A program made the position numbers and the translations under genes. A DNA stretch of 47,627 bases from contig CAMDPK010000040.1 of the NCBI GenBank assembly GCA_945904015.1, forward strand, positions 1 through 47,627, in the 5' to 3' direction. This DNA comes from Candidatus Kuenenia stuttgartensis. Its GTDB lineage: Bacteria > Planctomycetota > Planctomycetia > Planctomycetales > Planctomycetaceae. How positions within the stretch are numbered: the stretch's first letter is position 1; each line of letters opens with the position of its first letter. The notes under the pieces were generated by a model. The model had not been told where the DNA came from and searched no databases. It was given only the letters and a program-made list of their open reading frames with translations. Shown here piece after piece: positions 8,190 to 16,104 of this stretch.

Positions 8190-9596
8190 ATGCGACGAAC
8201 TCTGTCTTGGATTATTGGCTTGCTCTGCGTCTTTGGCAGCGTCCTCGGAGCGACAGCTCACGCGGCAGATGCTCGCCCCAACGTGCTGTTCATCGCGATC
8301 GACGATTTGCGGGATTGGGTCGGGTTCCTCGGCGACACGCAAACCAAGACGCCGAACCTCGATCGCTTGGCGGCACGAGGCATGAAGTTCACTCGCAGCT
8401 ATTGTGCGGCTCCGGTGTGCAATCCCAGCCGCACGGCGCTACTGACGGGGATGCGACCCGGTTCGACCGGCGTCTACAACAACAACATCGACTGGCGAGA
8501 GGTCGTGCCCGATGTCGTCACGCTGCCGTTGCACTTCAAGCAGAACGGCTACTTTGTCGCCGGAGCGGGCAAGATCACGCACGACTCGTTCAAACGCCGC
8601 TCCGATTGGGAGGAGTATCTCGACAAGGCCGGCGGCGTGAAGGACGACGTCGGTGGCGTCGATGGCATTCGCTTCGGAGCCATCGACGCCGATGACGACG
8701 ACATGCCAGATGCGAAGTCGGTGAAGTACGTCTCCGAATACCTTGCCAAGAAGCACGACAAGCCGTTCTTTCTGGCATGCGGCTTCAAGAAGCCGCACAT
8801 GCCGTTCAGCGTGCCGCAAAAGTATTTCGACAAGTTCCCGCTCGACCGCATCAAGCTGCCGGACGTCAAAGCAGACGATTTGAAAGACATCCCGCCCGCC
8901 GGAATCAAGATGGCACAGCCGGACGGCGATCATGCCGCGATCATGAAATCCGGTCGCTGGAAGGAGGCCGTGCAGGCGTATCTGGCGACGATCTCGTTCA
9001 TGGACACGATGCTCGGCCGGCTGATCGAAAACTTCGACCGCAGCCCGCATCGCGACAACACAATCATCGTCCTGTGGAGCGATCACGGCTGGCATCTCGG
9101 CGAGAAAGAGCACTGGCGCAAGTTCGCGCTGTGGGAAGAGGCGACTCGCGCCCCGCTGATCTGGTCGGTGCCGAACCTCACGCTAACCGGCTCAACCTGC
9201 GAGCGGCCAGTGGATTTCATGCACATCTACCCGACGCTGTGCGATCTCTGCGGACTACCGGCACCGAAACATCTTCAAGGCCGCAGCATTCGCACGCTGC
9301 TGAAAGATCCGCAGGCCGAATGGTCGCAACCGGCGATCACGACTCACGAGTTCAAAAACCACGCCGTCCGCACCGAACGCTGGCGGTTCATCCTTTACGC
9401 CAACGGCGACGAAGAACTCTACGACCACGACGCCGACCCGCACGAATGGACGAACCTCGCCAGCGATGCGAAGCTCGCGACCGTCAAATCGGAACTCGAA
9501 AAATTGTTGCCGACCGAAAACGCTCCGCCCGGCAAGAAAAGCGAGGCAGAGGTTAAGGTCAAACAGAAAGCCAAGGCCAAGAAGAAGAGCCCGTAG
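8190..9596 (+). CDS. Secreted sulfatase, iduronate-2-sulfatase-like
   Basis: Hydrolyses sulfate esters, probably of sulfated polysaccharides, outside the cytoplasm. I set the start at the ATG preceded by GGAGGGAGATC, giving 468 residues and a clean signal peptide (MRRTLSWIIGLLCVFGSVLG, cleavage near AHAAD). The type I sulfatase signature CNPSRTALLTG is complete, with Cys77 as the residue matured to formylglycine. Metal ligands are visible as DD (38-39) and SDHG in LWSDHGWHLGE. The pattern GVYNNNIDWRE and GAGKITH is that of the iduronate-2-sulfatase subgroup common in planctomycetes. The C-terminus is a Lys-rich tail. It is divergent from the efflux operon and convergent with the next gene, separated from it by a hairpin. 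Natural substrate not deducible. Confidence 0.93.
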   Translation: MRRTLSWIIGLLCVFGSVLGATAHAADARPNVLFIAIDDLRDWVGFLGDTQTKTPNLDRLAARGMKFTRSYCAAPVCNPSRTALLTGMRPGSTGVYNNNIDWREVVPDVVTLPLHFKQNGYFVAGAGKITHDSFKRRSDWEEYLDKAGGVKDDVGGVDGIRFGAIDADDDDMPDAKSVKYVSEYLAKKHDKPFFLACGFKKPHMPFSVPQKYFDKFPLDRIKLPDVKADDLKDIPPAGIKMAQPDGDHAAIMKSGRWKEAVQAYLATISFMDTMLGRLIENFDRSPHRDNTIIVLWSDHGWHLGEKEHWRKFALWEEATRAPLIWSVPNLTLTGSTCERPVDFMHIYPTLCDLCGLPAPKHLQGRSIRTLLKDPQAEWSQPAITTHEFKNHAVRTERWRFILYANGDEELYDHDADPHEWTNLASDAKLATVKSELEKLLPTENAPPGKKSEAEVKVKQKAKAKKKSP

Positions 9597-9611
9597 ACAA
9601 ATCGGGGGCTC

Positions 9612-9672
9612 ATCGTTCTGCCCCCATCGTTCTGCCAAACGATTCTTGGCAGAACGATGGGGGCAGAACGAT
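9612..9672. terminator. GTTCTGCC-type hairpin between convergent genes
   Basis: Near-perfect inverted repeat: ATCGTTCTGCCCCCATCG and its complement flank a short loop, ending directly before the stop codon of the minus-strand gene. It belongs to the same family as 2195-2253. Its position between convergent genes suits a bidirectional terminator; this is inference from structure. Confidence 0.7.
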
Positions 9673-12600
9673 TCAGACAGGTGGATCGGGCGGCTTCTTT
9701 TTGGAGGCTCTCTTGCGGGGCGTCAGTTGCAGCCACGAGTCGAGTTGTTTGCTGACATCCTCAAAGTTGACGATGCGCGGCGTGACGTTGAACTCGGCTT
9801 CGGCGGGGGAGTTGCCGGAGGCGGGGAAGTTGAGTCGCAGGACTTCCTTTTCGAGGTTTTGCATCCAGGCGGGGAGTTCGATACCGGAGCCGGTGCTGTC
9901 GGCGAGGTAGGCGTCGATCTCGCGGCGAAGAGCGTCGAAGGAGGGAGACTCGGCGCGTTGGGCTTGAGCGTCAGCGACGACTTGCGGCAGGTGCGCGAGC
10001 ATCCGGTTCACAGCGAGCGGCTTCGTGAAGTGTTCGTTGAGCCGATCGCTGACGGCCGGGAGCCTCATGCCGTACTTGCGTTCGGCGGCGTGCAGACGAC
10101 GGAGGTGGCCGGTGGCGGATTCGCGGGCACGTTTCTCGAAGCTGCGTTCCCAAGCGGCGACGGCTTCTTGCAGGTTCCCGTTGCAGAGGACTTGGTGAAC
10201 CAAGTTCAGCGGCGTGAAGTTCCAAGCGTCGCGGTCGTAATCGGCTTCGACGCGCAGAAAATCGAGCAGGAAGAAAAACTTCTCGCCGTAGTCGGACTGC
10301 GTGGTCGTCGTGTTGTATTCGAGGAAGCGGTCGAACTTGTCGACGACGGTCGTGTAGATCAGCTCCAGCACATGCACGACGTGATCCGTTTCGATTGCGC
10401 CGCTGTCGAGGGCCTCCAGCAACGGACTGGGACGCAACGGATCTTGCGACTCGGCCAGGAAGTTCAAGAACCACGGAATGCCGTTGTGCAGGATCGCGCG
10501 AACGTTGCCCAACGTCAGCATCTTGGCGTGGAAGAGTTCCGCTCCGTACTTGGTGATAAATTCGTGGACCTCGTCCCAGATGGCATCGCGCTTCATGCTC
10601 TCGACGGCCGAGAGCCGCATCGTCGCACTGTGGCTGACCCATTCCTCGACAAAAGGTTTGAGCAAGTGGTGCAGCAACTCGACCAACTTTTCTTGCGGGA
10701 AGGTTCCCTCCTGCCACGTTGCGGCGGAACGCAGCAACGCTTCCGCCGAGGACCGCACTGCCGTGCGGAACAAGCGGTCGAACTCGGTGACGGCCATCTC
10801 GCCGGGGCGTGACGCCTTCTCCATGCGATGCGCCGTTCGCAGCAGATGCCACGTCTCTTTCAACAGCCCCATTCGCGGAAGTTGTGTGAGCAGGAAGCGG
10901 ATATCCGATTGCAGCAGCCGTGCAGCGAGCACTTGCTTGGGATGCCCGCCGACATCCAGAGGCACATACAGCAGTGGCTTGCGGGCGAGCGTCGTCAGCA
11001 AGCTGGGCAGAGTCGTTTTGACCTCATCGACATCGCCGCGCAGGACCGCTCGGTACAGCGCGGTCATGTGCAGGTCTTCGCTCGCAGCCTTCGATTTCTT
11101 GCGGGTGTCGCCGCCGGGCAGGAAGCAGCCGAGGCCACGCTCGCCAATGCGGCATGCAAGCTGCGCGGCGATCACCGTCTGCACCATGTAGAGCTTCGTC
11201 TGCAATTGCAAATCGTATTCGACATTCGAGTCATGTTCGCCCGACGGCGTCGCGATCTCGAAATCCCAGAGCGCTCCCATCAGCTTGCGGAGGCCATTCT
11301 GCATTTCGCCAAGATGTTTGACCCAGCTACTGATCACGGCTTGCGGATCTTCGAGATCAGGTCGCCGAGCCTCTTTCGGATTGCGTTGCAATCCAGCCGG
11401 CGGGTTGCGCATCAGGCACGCGACCGCCATCTGCCAGACCTGTGCCAGCGTGACCGTGAACTTCAATCGCGGTTCCAAGGCTTTGCTGAGGTATTCCATC
11501 TCCGTCGAGCCGGTCGAAGCTCCGTCGTCCATCAGCTCACCGGAGACGCCGTCGTCCGCGCTGTCTTTGAACGAGACATCTTCGTACGCGTTGCGAAATA
11601 GATTGTCTTCGTCGTCCTCGTCGTTCGGATCGAGCAGGGCCCCGTCATCGTCACCGAAGTCGCCGAGGTCTTCGTCCAGCGAATCCTGTTCGGGCTTCGG
11701 CTTCTTCTTTTTCTTGGGCAGATCGTCGGTGAGTCCGTCGATCACAGGAACTTCCCAGAACTCGCCGGCGTTGACTTCGAGATACGCGAAGAACCGCCGG
11801 ATCAGCGGCCAGCGATCGGGTTGCGGTGAGCCGTCTGCCGGCTCGGCGGTGACTTGCGTCATCCATTCGGTCAGCAGAGCCGGCAACGAATAAGAGCCGG
11901 ACTCGATGCCCACCTCGTCGTTCTGGCTGAGCCACTGCATCAACAGCGCCATCGCGGCGACGTAGTCTTCCTTTTCGAGCAACGCTTTCACGACGAGGGC
12001 ATACGACTTCGCGTTCGTGAAGCGGTCGATGTGCCGCCGCCAAAAACTGACATCGCCCGCTGCTTCGCCCGCCGCTCGCCATTCGGAGAGGACGTCGGCG
12101 ACGTGCGTGGCCGATTCCCAACTCTCGCGTCCGGCAACGTGCGGCATGTCCTCGACTGTCACGCTGGCGAACTGGTCCCAATACTCGGCGAACGTGCGGA
12201 AGCAATCCGAGAGTCGCCGCGTCAGCTCACGATCCCCCTGCGCGGCGGACTCGCCCAAAGCTCGCGAATAGACCGAGAGGTATTGCTCGACGATCGACAG
12301 CAACTCTTCCAGTCGCTGATCGGGGATGCTGTCCTCGCGGGACGAAAACAGCGGGAATTGCCCCTGAAAGCCGAGGATGTTCCACGGATCGGGGAACGCT
12401 CCGCATTCGATGCCGCGTTTGAAGTAGTCTTCGATTTCCGCGATCAGTGACACCGCCGGCAGAAGCTGGCCTGAACTGAGATGCCGATGCGCGGCAGTCA
12501 TCCGCCAATGCACTTCGCACGCGAACCGCGCGGCGACCGACGGAATCACCGCCGCCGTTTCTCGCGCGGCCTGTGGCCGGCCGAGCATTGCGTACAACCC

Positions 12601-13815
12601 GGCCAGATGCCGGTACTGAATCTGTCTCGCTCCGTAATTCGCGAGATACAAGTTGAGCGACTGTCGCACATGTCCGAACGGCTGTTGCGTTTTCTTGGCG
12701 GCAGCCCTCAGACGTTCAGCTCGTTCCCCTTTCGCGTCATCAAGCAGCCGTTCGTAAAACGCATCGCGCTGCCGAGCGACTCGCGGTAACAGCGAGGTCA
12801 GCGTGATCGTCGAGTCGTGCGTGTCCGGCCCCGCTCCACTGATCGCCGACGCCATCAGCATTGTGCCGCACAGCACCGAGGCCGCGTCAAACAACGATTC
12901 CTCCGGCGGCTGATCGGTCTGCTCGGCCATCCAATTCAGCAGCGAGTCGAGGATAATCTTCCGCAAAATGAACCGGCGGAAATTTCCCCGGATGTCGATG
13001 ACGTGCGGATCCCACTCGCCGAACATGTAGTTCGTGCGTTTGTAAACCGGATGGTTGTGATCGTGAGCGCGTACGTCGCAGGCGATCTCGTCCAAGTTCC
13101 GCAGATCGAAGAACGCATTCTGCAACAGATTCGCCGGGACGCCCTGCATCAACTCCATCGTCCGCTTGATGAGTTCTTGATACGGCCCGCGCCCCGCGCC
13201 GACTCCTTGAAAATAGATCGGCACCGGCCGAAACCGCTCCCTCGGATACGGCTCCATCTTGCGTTCGTTTTCCAGCACCGCGACTGGGCGAAACCCGATG
13301 AAGTCATTGAGACTTTCGATCGCGCCGCTGACGATTCGCTCGGTCTCGTCCCACGGAGAACCTTGAGCCAGCACCGCCTCAAACAGCCGAGCGAGAAACA
13401 GCGGCTGCTGAAAATCAGCATCGCTGAGATGAAACAGCAGGTCTCCATGATGCCGCCGATACGCCGGCCACAATTCGTGGAACGTGAGCTTGAGCACCGC
13501 TCGCGCCTGTGCCGAATCCTTGAACGCCGCCGAAGTCGTTTCGAGTTCGCCGAGCCGCGCGAGCAGCGCCGCCTCAAACGAATCCCAGGGATTCGGCCAG
13601 CCCCACTCCGGGTGACAGCGATTCAACCGATCCTGAAATTTCACATCCGGCTTGCCCCCGGAGAAATTCAGGTAGCCAAGAATGTCCTGAAACCCGCTGG
13701 CCAGCGCGGCGGTCGGGACATCCTTCGGGACGCTGGGTGTGGGAACGTCCGGCAAACTCTCCGGCTCAGGCGGAGTTGTCTCGGCAGAATCCTCAGTTGG
13801 CTGACTTCCCGACAT
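9673..13815 (-). CDS. Very large cytoplasmic protein of unknown function
   Basis: 1380 residues starting MSGSQPTEDSAETTPPEPES; the frame is open to 13971, but that would overlap the transporter gene. I do not recognise the family. There is no signal peptide or membrane helix. The N-terminal 40 residues are Pro/Glu/Ser-rich. The bulk is alpha-helical, with repeated leucine-rich helix pairs suggestive of an alpha-solenoid (TPR or HEAT-like). Around residues 695-750 there is a disordered charged block: KKKKKPKPEQ, then long Asp/Glu runs. The C-terminus is basic (RKRASKKKPPDPP). It lies 94 bp behind the Nramp-like transporter gene on the same strand, so they may be co-transcribed. Composition points to a scaffold or large regulatory protein; no catalytic motif was found. 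Confidence 0.85.
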   Translation of the reverse strand: MSGSQPTEDSAETTPPEPESLPDVPTPSVPKDVPTAALASGFQDILGYLNFSGGKPDVKFQDRLNRCHPEWGWPNPWDSFEAALLARLGELETTSAAFKDSAQARAVLKLTFHELWPAYRRHHGDLLFHLSDADFQQPLFLARLFEAVLAQGSPWDETERIVSGAIESLNDFIGFRPVAVLENERKMEPYPRERFRPVPIYFQGVGAGRGPYQELIKRTMELMQGVPANLLQNAFFDLRNLDEIACDVRAHDHNHPVYKRTNYMFGEWDPHVIDIRGNFRRFILRKIILDSLLNWMAEQTDQPPEESLFDAASVLCGTMLMASAISGAGPDTHDSTITLTSLLPRVARQRDAFYERLLDDAKGERAERLRAAAKKTQQPFGHVRQSLNLYLANYGARQIQYRHLAGLYAMLGRPQAARETAAVIPSVAARFACEVHWRMTAAHRHLSSGQLLPAVSLIAEIEDYFKRGIECGAFPDPWNILGFQGQFPLFSSREDSIPDQRLEELLSIVEQYLSVYSRALGESAAQGDRELTRRLSDCFRTFAEYWDQFASVTVEDMPHVAGRESWESATHVADVLSEWRAAGEAAGDVSFWRRHIDRFTNAKSYALVVKALLEKEDYVAAMALLMQWLSQNDEVGIESGSYSLPALLTEWMTQVTAEPADGSPQPDRWPLIRRFFAYLEVNAGEFWEVPVIDGLTDDLPKKKKKPKPEQDSLDEDLGDFGDDDGALLDPNDEDDEDNLFRNAYEDVSFKDSADDGVSGELMDDGASTGSTEMEYLSKALEPRLKFTVTLAQVWQMAVACLMRNPPAGLQRNPKEARRPDLEDPQAVISSWVKHLGEMQNGLRKLMGALWDFEIATPSGEHDSNVEYDLQLQTKLYMVQTVIAAQLACRIGERGLGCFLPGGDTRKKSKAASEDLHMTALYRAVLRGDVDEVKTTLPSLLTTLARKPLLYVPLDVGGHPKQVLAARLLQSDIRFLLTQLPRMGLLKETWHLLRTAHRMEKASRPGEMAVTEFDRLFRTAVRSSAEALLRSAATWQEGTFPQEKLVELLHHLLKPFVEEWVSHSATMRLSAVESMKRDAIWDEVHEFITKYGAELFHAKMLTLGNVRAILHNGIPWFLNFLAESQDPLRPSPLLEALDSGAIETDHVVHVLELIYTTVVDKFDRFLEYNTTTTQSDYGEKFFFLLDFLRVEADYDRDAWNFTPLNLVHQVLCNGNLQEAVAAWERSFEKRARESATGHLRRLHAAERKYGMRLPAVSDRLNEHFTKPLAVNRMLAHLPQVVADAQAQRAESPSFDALRREIDAYLADSTGSGIELPAWMQNLEKEVLRLNFPASGNSPAEAEFNVTPRIVNFEDVSKQLDSWLQLTPRKRASKKKPPDPPV

Positions 13816-13909
13816 AAACAATGCGATTCCGGACAGGCTCAGAAAAACTTTCGAGTGGCAGTTTCGCAACCGGCTGTAGGGTTGGGAAGTATCGACGGCA
13901 CCTTTGGAG

Positions 13910-15733
13910 TCACACGAGGCCAGCGAACTTGAGCACGCCCATGACGCCCAGGAATGAGAAGTACACGCCACCGATCGCCATCAGCACGCGGATCGCCATG
14001 TGCGGGCGCAACTCGCGCGGCAACAGCGTGGTGTTGAGGACGATCGTGTGCCAACAACTGAAGGCGAACGCAAAGTTGTAACCAGTCGTCGCCAGCTTGA
14101 AGACTGTGCTCGGTTCGCTGCCGGCCAGCCAGATGATCGTCAGGCAACACGTCGCGTAGCCGATCAGCACGAAAAAATAGAGGTACTTGATGAACTTCGT
14201 GTCGAGTTCCCGCAAGCGCGGAACCGCAGTCCAGCAGACATCGACCCAGCGGCGCACGAAGCCGTCGATCGTCGAGATCATGCTGGTCATCAACACCAGG
14301 AAGCCACAGAACAGCGTCGCGATGCGGAGACTCTCAGCCCAACCCGATCCGGTCAGCCAGGAAAACGCGGGGAGCGCGGCCAGCGTGCCGGATGTCGGAT
14401 TCATGACGGTCTTCGCGACTCCTTCGGAGGTCATCGAGGCCACCACCGCGCCCGGCACTTCGGTGCCTCGCGGCATGAACCCGACCGACAGAATGCTCGG
14501 CAGCGACACGCCGATCAGGCACGCCATCATCCAGACACAAATCTGATCGCGAGCCACATGCTTATACCACCGCTTCCATCGCGGCAATGTTTCTTCCGTG
14601 ACCTGAAACACACAGCCGACATGCGACAACTCAATGCCGTGCCCGCCGACGATGCTGGGAATCGCTCCGACGTGATGCCCCATGCCCCAGCCTTGATCGC
14701 GCGTGAAGTTACTGATCGGAGTGTTGGTCAGCCCGCCGTTTCCGGCGATCGCCGCCAGCCCTGCGATGAACCCGATCAGCGACCAGTCCACCTTCGGCCA
14801 GCGGCCTTCGCTCAAGAACGACACAACGAAGTTGTCGATGTTCGCTCCATCTTGCTTGCCGTCGCCATCTTCGTCGACAAATGTGACCGGCTTGCCGATG
14901 CTGTTTTTGTCCCAAGCATCGGGCTTGCCATCCCCGTTCGTGTCCACGGTCTTCGGCAGTGATTTTTCGACAACATCCAGATGTCCGTCGCTATCGAAGT
15001 CCTCGCCGGGATCGAGCGTTCCATTTCCGTTGCGGTCCTCACCTTGGATGATTGGCACAGTCCCGACCTTGAACAGTCCGGACGCGATCTCGAACCAATG
15101 AGCCGGCCGCGCATACACCGCCGACACAAACAACAAAAAGCCGATCACGATCACCAGCTTCGCCGACATGATGACCTTCAGCGAGTTGAAGACCTTGCCT
15201 CCCACCAGCAGCGGCAGCACGCACAACACGAAGATGCCGGTTGAGACCAGCTTGTGGAGCCACCAATGCGTGGTCTCTGGATCAAACTCGCTGCCGATGA
15301 ACATCTTTTCGAGAGTGACCGCCGCACCGACGACGAGATATGGGAAGATCGCACCCCAATCGAGCAGCAGATACAGCACCAACCAAAACATCGGATGCGG
15401 CGGGATGCGGAACTTGCCCGTGAAGATTGGCTCGCCGGTGTAGAGCGTGTAGCGGCTGATCTCGATGTTGTAGAGCACCTGCACCAGGATGCTGACCGTC
15501 GCCACCCACAGCAGTGCGGCTCCGTACTTCGCCGTCACGGCCGGCCCCGACAACCACTCGCCGCCGCCGATGGCCGAGGCTCCCATCACCAAGCCCGGCC
15601 CGATCATCGCCAGCAGGCTTTGCTTCGTGAACCTCGGAGCGTCAATCAATTCGCCCGTCGTCCAGCGTGGCATGTGTTTCGAACCGGGATGTGGAGCTTC
15701 AAATGAGGCGGACGAGCGAGATTGATCCGACAT
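13910..15733 (-). CDS. Nramp-like transporter with an inserted calcium-loop segment
   Basis: Polytopic inner-membrane protein, 607 residues, from the ATG five bases after AGGGAG (a GTG two codons upstream is the alternative). Many helices with LeuT-fold/Nramp flavour are seen, for example KQSLLAMIGPGLVMGASAIG. The hallmark Nramp metal motif DPGN in helix 1 is absent; the aligned stretch reads AIGGGEWLSGP, so it may not carry manganese or iron. Between helices, at about residues 228-295, there is a hydrophilic insert with several EF-hand or dockerin-like loops: DRNGNGTLDPGED, DTNGDGKPDAWDKN, DEDGDGKQDG. These match the calcium-ligand spacing D.(D/N)G(D/N)G. This is unusual for the family and could act as a calcium sensor or extracytoplasmic lid. 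The gene is divergent from the ExbD-like module. Confidence 0.82.
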   Translation of the reverse strand: MSDQSRSSASFEAPHPGSKHMPRWTTGELIDAPRFTKQSLLAMIGPGLVMGASAIGGGEWLSGPAVTAKYGAALLWVATVSILVQVLYNIEISRYTLYTGEPIFTGKFRIPPHPMFWLVLYLLLDWGAIFPYLVVGAAVTLEKMFIGSEFDPETTHWWLHKLVSTGIFVLCVLPLLVGGKVFNSLKVIMSAKLVIVIGFLLFVSAVYARPAHWFEIASGLFKVGTVPIIQGEDRNGNGTLDPGEDFDSDGHLDVVEKSLPKTVDTNGDGKPDAWDKNSIGKPVTFVDEDGDGKQDGANIDNFVVSFLSEGRWPKVDWSLIGFIAGLAAIAGNGGLTNTPISNFTRDQGWGMGHHVGAIPSIVGGHGIELSHVGCVFQVTEETLPRWKRWYKHVARDQICVWMMACLIGVSLPSILSVGFMPRGTEVPGAVVASMTSEGVAKTVMNPTSGTLAALPAFSWLTGSGWAESLRIATLFCGFLVLMTSMISTIDGFVRRWVDVCWTAVPRLRELDTKFIKYLYFFVLIGYATCCLTIIWLAGSEPSTVFKLATTGYNFAFAFSCWHTIVLNTTLLPRELRPHMAIRVLMAIGGVYFSFLGVMGVLKFAGLV

Positions 15734-15984
15734 GAGCACTCCCTGTCAGGCGGTGAACCGAGTTTCCAAGTCCCGTGACGATAGCCCTGCTCTCGCGAGC
15801 TTGCCAGCGTCCCCGAACTGACCAAATCAGCGGCGGAACCCGCCGAAGAAAACTGACTTCCGAGCAAGCCGCGGTTTGAGTTCAACCGCGTGTGAATCTG
15901 CGCCGATGTTATGGGTCGTAGCGGTCACAGCGACGGCATCGTCGCCGCTTCGGCATTTGTTGCCGACCGCGACAAGGGGGGATC
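15734..15984. promoter_or_regulatory. Divergent intergenic region, transporter versus ExbD-like module
   Basis: About 250 bp between oppositely oriented transcription units, so promoters for both must lie here. I could not identify convincing -35/-10 boxes or operators. The right part ends with a strong Shine-Dalgarno (AAGGGGGGATC) before the ATG at 15985. Confidence 0.4.
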
Positions 15985-16104
15985 ATGGCACAAGCGAGAA
16001 CTGTCTCGTCGTCGGCGCACGACGACGTGACTTACGATTGCTGCGCGACTGTGTCTGAGCCGGTCGGTCTCCCACGAGTCAACACACTCGACGGAGCACC
16101 ATGA
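15985..16104 (+). CDS. Possible 39-residue leader ORF coupled to the ExbD-like gene
   Basis: ATG with an unusually good ribosome binding site (AAGGGGGGATC) opens a 39-residue frame starting MAQARTVSSSAHDDV and ending NTLDGAP. Its TGA overlaps the ATG of the next gene as ATGA, the classic coupling arrangement. The next gene has only a poor site of its own (ACGGAGC). Either this is a genuine small leader that feeds ribosomes to the module, or the strong site is coincidental. No similarity to a known peptide is recognised, and coding potential cannot be judged at this length. Confidence 0.4.
   Translation: MAQARTVSSSAHDDVTYDCCATVSEPVGLPRVNTLDGAP

Noticed and set aside
9466..10812. 448-codon plus-strand frame opposite the 1380-residue gene
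   Set aside because: Antisense shadow, starts within the sulfatase gene and crosses a hairpin; typical of high-GC DNA.
15876..16058. 60-codon frame upstream of the ExbD-like gene
   Set aside because: No ribosome binding site; the 39-residue frame in the other phase has far better start signals.
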